A stretch of 11,307 bases of DNA from Myxococcota bacterium (GTDB lineage: Bacteria > Myxococcota_A > Polyangia > HGW-17 > JAJRWW01): contig JAJRWW010000333.1 in assembly GCA_024276595.1 (NCBI GenBank), positions 1 to 11,307 on the forward strand. Direction: 5' to 3'. Below the pieces are notes generated by a model, which worked only from the letters and a program-made list of their open reading frames with translations, was not told the DNA's origin and did no database searches. This document shows positions 1 through 5,269 of the stretch, piece by piece. Made by a program: the position numbers and the translations under genes. Numbering within the stretch: the first letter of the stretch is position 1; the number at the start of each line of letters is the position of its first letter.

Positions 1-356
1 CGGACATGCCCCAGGGGGTGGTTTTTGGCGCCATGGTTGCGGCCACCGTTCTGGCGGACATGGGCAAGCTGGATGAGGCGCTGTTGCGCTCCTCGGAGGC
101 CATGGCGGTGATCGCCACCGGCACCCCGATTGTGGGTGTGGAGGAGCCCCTGCACGTGCACGCCAAGCTCCTGCGGGACGCGGGAAGGGTCTCCGAGGCC
201 CGGCCCTTCCTGCAGCGGGCCGTGGACGAGATCCACAAGAAGGCCCGTCGTTTCAAGCAGGAGGAGAGGCGGACCTCCTTTCTGAAGGTGCGCCCCATTC
301 GGGATGTGATGGCGACCTACACCCAGCTAATGGGCACACCTTTGAAGCTGGTCTGA
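1..356 (+). CDS. TPR-like protein, C-terminal fragment (5' end outside window)
   Basis: The reading frame is open from the left edge (first full codon at 3) to a TGA at 354-356, so only about the last 117 residues are visible. They form Ala/Leu-rich amphipathic helices. Two helix-turn-helix units can be seen, around ADMGKLDEALLRSSEAMAVI and LLRDAGRVSEARPFLQRAVD, which resemble tetratricopeptide repeats. The tail RRTSFLKVRPIRDVMATYTQL resembles the end of TPR arrays found C-terminal to Ser/Thr kinase or AAA-type ATPase domains in myxobacterial signalling proteins. That parent type is inferred, because no catalytic domain is in view. The ATG at 6 is most likely internal. The gene converges with the acyltransferase gene, with only 9 bp between the stop codons and no visible terminator. 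Confidence 0.7.
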   Translation, partial: DMPQGVVFGAMVAATVLADMGKLDEALLRSSEAMAVIATGTPIVGVEEPLHVHAKLLRDAGRVSEARPFLQRAVDEIHKKARRFKQEERRTSFLKVRPIRDVMATYTQLMGTPLKLV

Positions 357-365
357 TCCCCTGGC

Positions 366-1565
366 TCATGGCTCGGTCGCCCTGTCCGCAAGTCGCAGCT
401 CCAGCGAGGCCAGCAGATGCTCCAACCTGGACCGGGAGGCGAGCACCGAGGGGATCGCCAGCAGCAGGTCCGTGCGGTCTGCGAAGCCGTTGAGGGTCAC
501 GAAGCAGTGCTGGTCGGCAAAGGGCGGGATGAAGAAGGCCGCGCCGGGAGAGAACCCCGCGACCGAGCAGTCCGAGGGCGCGAAGCTCCCCAGGTCCGAG
601 ATGGTCGCCGAGATGGAGTAACGGCCCGTGGTGTGCTCCGATCTGAAGGCGCGCCGAAGCAGCAGGGACACCAGGGGGAGAGGCAGCCAGCTCCACCAGG
701 GATAGCCAGGGGGTAGGCGGGCGTGGTCGCCTCTGCGAAGCCCCTCCCGGAGCCTGGCCAGGAATGTCTCCGGGGTGTCGTCCGGGGTCACCTCCAAAAA
801 GAGCGCGCCGATGAGGTTGAGGGTGGTGCGAGCCTGCGGGCGGTAGTGGCGCAGGTCCACCGGGATCGACACCCGGAAGGGGCCCTCTCCGTGTGCGCGA
901 GCCGCTCGCGCCAGCTCCAGGGCGACCTGGGCGAGCATGAGCGAGCCCTTGGGCCGCTTCAAGGTGAGCCGCCGCCACTGGTAGCTGTTGCCAGAGGTGG
1001 GCGCGTCCGCCCTGCCGCAGGGGTGCAGGGCGTCGCCCCTGGGGAACCTCAGGGTCTCCGATGTCACGGATGACGCCACCCTGGTGGAGCACAGGACATC
1101 GGGGTGGCCCTTGGGGTGGTCGCCGCCGAGGGCCGTGAAGAAGTCCCGGACCCAGGCCCGGTGGCCGACGCCGTCCATCACGGCGTGCAGGCTCCTGAAG
1201 ATGAGAAAGGTCCTGGGCCCGGCCTCCACGTACTGTAGCTCGCAGCCGGGCCCCGCCCGTGGGTCGATCCGCTCGTGCAAAAAGGGCGCCCCCCGTTCGC
1301 TCCATCCGTCCCAGGACGAGCCGCGGATGACCCTCAGGGGCGGGTCCGGGCCGGCCACCCACTCCATGTGACCCAGGGTGCCCCTCAGGCGCAGGGTGGA
1401 CCCGGGGTTGACCTGGCTGGAGCGAATGAGCGCCTCCTCGAGGTCCCGCGGGCGAAGGCGTCCGGTGCCCTCCACCACGAGCTGGTTGCAAAAGGGCGGG
1501 CGCAGCTCGTCAAAGAGCAGGTACATCTTCTCCATGAACGAGAGGCGCTTTTTGTAGATGGTCAT
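366..1565 (-). CDS. HxxxDG acyltransferase / condensation-domain-like protein
   Basis: The protein has 399 residues, about the size of a single condensation/acyltransferase unit. The catalytic signature HAVMDG (HxxxDG) is at residues 127-132, after a beta-rich stretch, as in the CoA-dependent acyltransferase superfamily (WS/DGAT wax synthases, PapA-type acyltransferases, NRPS condensation domains, alcohol acetyltransferases). A second family-like motif, ISATISDLGSF around 318-328, lies where these enzymes have their SxxG/DFG-like strand. The N-terminus (KRLSFMEKMYLLFDE) resembles the LSxxD entry of WS/DGAT proteins, and this favours the ATG at 1565 over the Met at residue 11. No clear Shine-Dalgarno is seen. 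There is no signal peptide, so it is probably cytosolic. It begins 25 bp after the stop of the CX3C lipoprotein gene and is probably cotranscribed with it. Acyl donor and acceptor cannot be deduced. Confidence 0.82.
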   Translation of the reverse strand: MTIYKKRLSFMEKMYLLFDELRPPFCNQLVVEGTGRLRPRDLEEALIRSSQVNPGSTLRLRGTLGHMEWVAGPDPPLRVIRGSSWDGWSERGAPFLHERIDPRAGPGCELQYVEAGPRTFLIFRSLHAVMDGVGHRAWVRDFFTALGGDHPKGHPDVLCSTRVASSVTSETLRFPRGDALHPCGRADAPTSGNSYQWRRLTLKRPKGSLMLAQVALELARAARAHGEGPFRVSIPVDLRHYRPQARTTLNLIGALFLEVTPDDTPETFLARLREGLRRGDHARLPPGYPWWSWLPLPLVSLLLRRAFRSEHTTGRYSISATISDLGSFAPSDCSVAGFSPGAAFFIPPFADQHCFVTLNGFADRTDLLLAIPSVLASRSRLEHLLASLELRLADRATEP

Positions 1566-1590
1566 CGGAGGGGCGTCGCCGGCTTGGTCG

Positions 1591-1875
1591 TCAGTAGCTG
1601 CACGGATTGGGTGGAGTGGTGTCCACTATGGAGCCGCAGGCGGCGAAGTTGGCGCAGTCCTTGGCACAGTTGGCCAGGTCCCTCTGCTGGGGGATGGAGA
1701 GGGCCACGCACTCGTCCTGGCAGCGCTTCAAGCTCTCGGTGGTGGCGCCGCAGCTCAGGCAGCCGGCGGCGCGGTCGCAGTAGTCCCGGCAGGCGTCAGA
1801 CTCGTCATAGCAGCCGGCTGCGGGCAAGAGGAGCCCGGCGAGCACCAGCACCATCGCGATCCATCTGGTTCTCAT
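1591..1875 (-). CDS. Small Cys-rich lipoprotein with three CX3C motifs
   Basis: The protein has 94 residues from ATG 1875, with a GGGAG ribosome site 8 nt upstream. A GTG at 1884 would add three residues. A basic N-terminus (MRTRW) leads into a hydrophobic core and a lipobox-like AAGC, with C22 as the predicted lipidated residue; export and lipidation are therefore expected. The mature part has ten further Cys residues (29, 33, 39, 42, 52, 56, 70, 74, 80, 92). They include three CX3C pairs (29/33, 52/56, 70/74), a pattern typical of disulfide-stapled helical hairpins. I do not recognise a named family. The gene lies directly upstream of the acyltransferase, and its own upstream region carries the 22-bp tandem repeat. 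Confidence 0.75.
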   Translation of the reverse strand: MRTRWIAMVLVLAGLLLPAAGCYDESDACRDYCDRAAGCLSCGATTESLKRCQDECVALSIPQQRDLANCAKDCANFAACGSIVDTTPPNPCSY

Positions 1876-1912
1876 TCTCTCCACTCCCGGGTGGCTCGCC
1901 GAACCGACACGC

Positions 1913-1975
1913 TGCCCCGGGGGCCAGCCCGGCCGTGCCCGGGGGCCAGCCCGGCCGTGCCCGGGGGTCAGCCCC
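1913..1975. repeat. 22-bp GC-rich tandem repeat, about 2.8 copies
   Basis: The unit is TGCCCGGGGGCCAGCCCGGC plus CG. Copy one spans 1913-1935 (one extra C), copy two 1936-1957, and the partial copy three starts at 1958 with one C-to-T change and ends near 1975. It fills most of the gap between the divergent CX3C lipoprotein and DUF429 genes, just upstream of the DUF429 promoter. The CCCGGG and GGCC segments can pair within and between units. Confidence 0.85.
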
Positions 1976-1992
1976 TGCGGTGAGGCGCGCGC

Positions 1993-2021
1993 TTGACATG
2001 CGCGGCGAGTCGCCCTATCTA
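1993..2021 (+). promoter_or_regulatory. Candidate sigma-70-type promoter of the DUF429 gene (leaderless)
   Basis: A perfect TTGACA lies at 1993-1998. After a 17-bp spacer comes TATCTA at 2016-2021, a weak -10 that keeps the TAT start. Six bases later is the ATG at 2028, which is where transcription would be expected to begin. No Shine-Dalgarno precedes this ATG, so a leaderless mRNA is the natural reading. Confidence 0.5.
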
Positions 2022-2027
2022 GCCTCG

Positions 2028-2882
2028 ATGATCGCTGATGGCTCCAGACATTTCAACCGCGTTGTGGGCGTGGACCTGGGGGGTGGCAAGGGGAAGCACA
2101 CTGCGGTGGCAATGGGCGACGTCACGCCTGCTGGTCTGGAGATCCGGCAGTACGGCACCAGGGGAGCGGACGGCAAGCCCTACTACGACGCCTCCCTGTG
2201 CGAGCTGCTCCTCTCCCAGCCGGAGAGGACCCTGGTGACCGTGGACGCTCCCCTGGGGCTGCCCGCCTGCGTGCGATGCAAGCTCGCCCGCTGCCCGGGC
2301 TTTGACAGGTGCGTCGATCCGGCGGTGGAGTGGATGATGGGGGAGGGAGTGGCCCTGGAGCGGGCGCACCGCCACAGGGTGCCGCGGAGCAAGCCGTTGA
2401 TCACGCCGTACACCCAGCGGGTGGCCGAGATCCTGCTCCGCTGCCAGCACGAGATCCAGCCCCGAGAGACCTTGGGTCAAGGGATGGGCCCCCTCACGGC
2501 CAGGGCTTGCCACCTCGTCAAGGCTCTGGCCGGCCGCTACCGGCTGGACGAGAATCTCATCGAGGTCTACCCCAAGGCCACCGTGCACCAACTGGCCGGG
2601 CCAGGGGCCGCCAGGCAGTACAGGCGGCACCCGGCCACCTGGTCCGTGCGCGCCGGCCTGCTGGAGCAGTGGAGCCACGAGCTGACCTTTGCCACCTGGC
2701 GCGAGGAGAGCCTGCGGGTGGACCACTGCTTTGACGCCGTGGTCTGCGCCTACACCGGGTACCTGTGGGCCACGGAGGCATGGACCCTGCCGGCGGAGCT
2801 GGCCAGGGTCGCCCAGCTCGAGGGGTGGATCTGGTTCCCCGACGGTCAGCCTCGACTCTGGGGAGGGAAAAAGCCTCGCTAG
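2028..2882 (+). CDS. DUF429 family protein (predicted RNase H-fold nuclease) with Cys cluster
   Basis: The protein has 284 residues. DUF429 proteins are predicted RNase H-fold nucleases of unknown biological role. The acidic motifs expected of the fold are present in order: GVDLGGG with D16, VDAPLGLP with D73, IEVYP with E179 and CFDAVVCAY with D236. PYTQR at 127-131 also fits the family. Directly after the second motif is a four-Cys cluster (C81, C84, C89, C95) that could bind zinc. I chose ATG 2028 because the conserved first strand starts soon after it and because it lies one -10 spacing from a promoter. An in-frame ATG at 1998 overlaps the -35 box. The frame stays open far upstream, but only as GC-rich shadow. 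Its stop codon overlaps the stop of the convergent Calx-beta gene. Confidence 0.85.
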   Translation: MIADGSRHFNRVVGVDLGGGKGKHTAVAMGDVTPAGLEIRQYGTRGADGKPYYDASLCELLLSQPERTLVTVDAPLGLPACVRCKLARCPGFDRCVDPAVEWMMGEGVALERAHRHRVPRSKPLITPYTQRVAEILLRCQHEIQPRETLGQGMGPLTARACHLVKALAGRYRLDENLIEVYPKATVHQLAGPGAARQYRRHPATWSVRAGLLEQWSHELTFATWREESLRVDHCFDAVVCAYTGYLWATEAWTLPAELARVAQLEGWIWFPDGQPRLWGGKKPR

Positions 2883-5068
2883 GGGGTACACATGAGCGGT
2901 GCCAGAGGCCACATCTCCAGGTTGCCCGCGCTCGTGGAGAAGATGAGGGCGTTCTGAGCGTGAACCACCACCACGTCCAGCAGGGCGTCGGCGTGGGAGT
3001 ACCAGGTGGCGCAGGAGCTGCCCGAGGAGATGTCCACCACCACCACGAGGTAGCCGTCCACGGCGACGGCGGCGCCCACTAGCTGGGTAGTGTCCTGGTC
3101 CAGGGAGGCGCTCCGGAAGTCGCCGGTGCCGTTTGGGTTGGTCCAGACGCTGGCAATGGAGAGGCCAGCGGCGTCGTAGAGGTACACGCTGCTCTGGGTG
3201 GGGTCTCCACCCGGATGATCCCCGTCGTTGGTCACTGCCAGCAGCCAGGAGCCGGCTCCCTCACCCCGGGTGAGCCATCCCAGGCTGGTCTGGGTGTCCA
3301 GCAGGGAGCCGCCGTCGCCGAGCAGGTACAGGGCTCCGTTCGTGGGGTCGAACACCGCCGCTCCGGGAAGCCCAGGGATCCAGTATATGAGCTGGGCAAG
3401 CGCGCCGCCAGGGAGGCTGTAGTAGTCCTCGCTCGAAGCGCTAGGAGGGATCTGGCTCAGGTCGTACTGGCGATAGACGTGCACAGTGCTGCCGCCAGCC
3501 ACCGTCCACAGGTCCTGGAGCCCCGCGGTCACGGATCCCCATGTGGCGCCCGTCGCGAACAGCCCTGTTGCCATGCCCATCGCCAGGCTCGAGCTGAGGG
3601 TGGACAGGTTCATGGTGGAGCCCGTGGGATAGTAGACCACGCCGCTGTCGTCAAAGTTCAGGTAGCCGTCCATGAAGCCAGTGAAGTCGGTGTTGGATCC
3701 GAAGATGTCCTGCACGAAGTCCCACCAACCGTAGGTGTTGGCAGCGGACCACCACATGACCCTGGTCTCGCCCAGTGTTTGAGTGCGCGAGATCCCGTCC
3801 GGCGGCTGGGGGGGCTGAAAGGTCAGCGGCCCATCGTTGTCCTCGATGGTCACGGTGTGCACGGTCTGGGCACCTGGGCTGGCGCCGCCGCCGGACACGC
3901 CGGTGATGGTCAGGACGACGGTCTCGTCGGGCTCCTGAGCGGTGTCGTCCACCACGTTGAACTGCACGTTGGCAGACATGCTGTTTGCCGGGATCACCAC
4001 CTGCCCGTTGACCGCGTTGTGGTCGTCCGGGTTGGTGGCGGTGCCGCCGACGGTGTAGTCCACCGTGACGTCCACCGCCGAGGCCATGGAGATCTGCACC
4101 ACCGCGGTCACCTGGCCCACGCTCTCCGGCACGTTCTGGGCCGCGGCCGCCCACTGCACGGTAGGGGCGACGTCGTCGGTTATGGTGACGGTGTGGGTGG
4201 TCTGAGCGCCCAGGGCATAGCTCCCGTCCGTGGGCGCGGAGAGGGTCGCGATCACGGTCTCGGCGCCCTCTGGGTCGCCATCGTCCACCACGCTGAAGGT
4301 GACGCTTGCTGTGATGCTGCCTGGCTGGAAAAGGAGGCTGCCCGGGCCGAGGTCGTGGTCGGCCGGGTTGGTGGCGGTGCCGCCCACGGTCCACGGCACG
4401 GTGATGGGGGTTGGCCAGGGACCGGAGAGGTGTGCGTTCACTGTAACCTGGCCCACGCTCTCCGGCACGTTCTGGCCCGGGTCTGTCCACTCCACCTGTA
4501 CCGGCGGGCACGAGCCGTCGCAGGCGCTGCCCACGCCCTGGAAGGTGCCGCCAGTGACCAGGCAGTCGTGCTCATCGGCAGCATAGTCACAGCCGCCAGC
4601 AGCCGCGCAGCAGGCACCCGCAGTCTCGCAGGGGTTGTCCGGGCTGGCGTCGCAGGAGGCCACAGAGCCGAGGAACCGACCGCCGCTCGCAGCGCAGTCC
4701 GCCTGGGTCTCATCCGTGCAGGCGTTGCTCGCGTCGCAGCACGCGCCCGTGGGCTGGATGGCGCACGGGTTGGGATCGCAGGTGGTGCCGTCTCCCTCGT
4801 AGGTGGACGGAGGCTTACAGCGCTCTGGCAGGGTCACGTCGCAGGTCTGACCGTCGCAGCAGGCACCCATGGGACACGTCTCTCCCACGCAAACGCTGTT
4901 GGTGCCGTAGAACACGCCGTCGCACGCCGACTCCGTGGTCATGGTGCACGCGCCGGACAGCGCGCAGCAGGCGCCCTCGCCATCCTTGCTGCAGCCGGCC
5001 GTGGCCAGCCCAAGCAGGAGAAGCCCCCCAAGCAAGGTGCTTTCAATACCGTGGCAATTCCTTCTCAT
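2879..5068 (-). CDS. GACC-repeat / Calx-beta lipoprotein, predicted sigma-54 target
   Basis: The protein has 729 residues from ATG 5068, with a strong GGAGG site 8 nt upstream; the frame stays open to 5194 but lacks signals there. A signal peptide ends in a lipobox (ATAGC, C26). Four Cys-rich repeats follow, each opening with GACC (about 32-67, 68-107, 108-150, 151-188), a module type seen in secreted planctomycete and deltaproteobacterial proteins. Two Calx-beta domains follow (about 190-299 and 302-411). Each contains NVPESVGQVT, TVGGTATNP and an Asp-rich end (ITDDV, IEDND) suited to Ca2+ binding. The C-terminal half (about 412-729) is Gly/Ser/Thr/Trp-rich and beta-like, with possible propeller-style repeats, and has no family I recognise. 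It is probably a cell-surface, calcium-stabilised lipoprotein. The upstream region holds a -24/-12 promoter, and the divergent neighbour is a sigma-54 activator. Confidence 0.85.
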   Translation of the reverse strand: MRRNCHGIESTLLGGLLLLGLATAGCSKDGEGACCALSGACTMTTESACDGVFYGTNSVCVGETCPMGACCDGQTCDVTLPERCKPPSTYEGDGTTCDPNPCAIQPTGACCDASNACTDETQADCAASGGRFLGSVASCDASPDNPCETAGACCAAAGGCDYAADEHDCLVTGGTFQGVGSACDGSCPPVQVEWTDPGQNVPESVGQVTVNAHLSGPWPTPITVPWTVGGTATNPADHDLGPGSLLFQPGSITASVTFSVVDDGDPEGAETVIATLSAPTDGSYALGAQTTHTVTITDDVAPTVQWAAAAQNVPESVGQVTAVVQISMASAVDVTVDYTVGGTATNPDDHNAVNGQVVIPANSMSANVQFNVVDDTAQEPDETVVLTITGVSGGGASPGAQTVHTVTIEDNDGPLTFQPPQPPDGISRTQTLGETRVMWWSAANTYGWWDFVQDIFGSNTDFTGFMDGYLNFDDSGVVYYPTGSTMNLSTLSSSLAMGMATGLFATGATWGSVTAGLQDLWTVAGGSTVHVYRQYDLSQIPPSASSEDYYSLPGGALAQLIYWIPGLPGAAVFDPTNGALYLLGDGGSLLDTQTSLGWLTRGEGAGSWLLAVTNDGDHPGGDPTQSSVYLYDAAGLSIASVWTNPNGTGDFRSASLDQDTTQLVGAAVAVDGYLVVVVDISSGSSCATWYSHADALLDVVVVHAQNALIFSTSAGNLEMWPLAPLMCTP
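4110..4139. repeat. 30-bp internal repeat, copy in second Calx-beta domain
   Basis: These 30 bases are identical to 4446-4475, which lies 336 bp away in the first Calx-beta domain. They encode the shared NVPESVGQV region. A second shared block (about 20 bp, encoding GGTATNP) lies near 4030 and 4367, at about the same spacing. This indicates a within-gene duplication of the whole domain. Confidence 0.85.
4446..4475. repeat. 30-bp internal repeat, copy in first Calx-beta domain
   Basis: This is the partner of 4110-4139, identical over 30 bp and in the same orientation. It lies at the start of the first Calx-beta domain, just after the last GACC repeat. Confidence 0.85.
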
Positions 5069-5110
5069 ACTCAGCCCTCCGTGAGATAGGTCACAAGTTG
5101 CCAGCGCCCG

Positions 5111-5128
5111 ATGCAATTTGTGCACCAG
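5111..5128 (-). promoter_or_regulatory. Candidate sigma-54 (-24/-12) promoter of the Calx-beta lipoprotein gene
   Basis: Read on the minus strand, the site is CTGGTGCACAAATTGCAT. The invariant GG and GC are exactly 10 bases apart, and the -12 element TTGCA is complete. It matches the consensus TGGCACG-N4-TTGCA at 9 of 12 specified bases. Transcription would start near 5101 and give a leader of about 33 nt that contains the GGAGG ribosome site. A gene for a sigma-54 activator starts only about 140 bp upstream in the other direction. This is the only site of this quality I found in an intergenic region. Confidence 0.65.
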
Positions 5129-5208
5129 CTTTACGATGGCTGAGGAGAGCGTGATTTCAACATGTTTGCTGTGAGGGTAGCCCTTCTGGACCATTCATCA
5201 TCTTGTTG

Positions 5209-5217
5209 TGGTACAAT
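5209..5217 (+). promoter_or_regulatory. Candidate extended -10 promoter of the bEBP gene
   Basis: TGGTACAAT matches the extended -10 form TGnTATAAT except for one base (C for T). No convincing -35 is seen 16-18 bp upstream, which is acceptable for extended -10 promoters. The expected start is near 5224, giving a leader of about 46 nt to ATG 5270. The first GTAC unit lies inside this element, so a protein bound to the array would be expected to block it. Confidence 0.45.
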
Positions 5218-5268
5218 AGGGGTACAGGTTCGTACAAGTTGTGCACAGGTGGTGTACACTGAGTGTAC
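5211..5268. promoter_or_regulatory. Helically phased GTAC array (candidate bEBP enhancer and operator)
   Basis: GTAC starts at 5211, 5222, 5232, 5254 and 5265, with a one-base variant, GCAC, at 5243. The successive spacings are 11, 10, 11, 11 and 11 bp, about one DNA turn, so all six units face the same side of the helix. Five of the six are followed by A. The array contains the perfect palindromes TGTGCACA (5240-5247) and GTGTACAC (5252-5259). It lies about 110-167 bp upstream of the predicted sigma-54 start, a normal enhancer distance. It ends one base before the ATG of the bEBP gene and overlaps that gene's likely -10. Binding by the adjacent bEBP is inferred. Confidence 0.7.
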
Positions 5269-5269
5269 C

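Noticed and set aside
253..1491. Long minus-strand open frame across the acyltransferase
   Set aside because: It is a shadow of the HxxxDG enzyme in another frame. The protein is Pro/Arg/Gly-rich without motifs, as expected from high GC.
1275..2027. Upstream extension of the DUF429 frame
   Set aside because: It is Arg/Ser/Pro-rich shadow sequence crossing the acyltransferase, the CX3C lipoprotein and the tandem repeat. Promoter signals and conserved motifs start at 1993 and 2028.
3215..5089. Plus-strand open frame of 624 codons opposite the Calx-beta gene
   Set aside because: It has biased His/Val/Gly/Arg composition and no domain, and the opposite strand carries a clear signal peptide, GACC repeats and Calx-beta domains.
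5162..5269. Extension of the bEBP to ATG 5162 (AGGAG about 14 nt upstream)
   Set aside because: Codon endings here are unlike the rest of the gene (14 of 36 in G/C), and the stretch contains the phased GTAC array and an extended -10.
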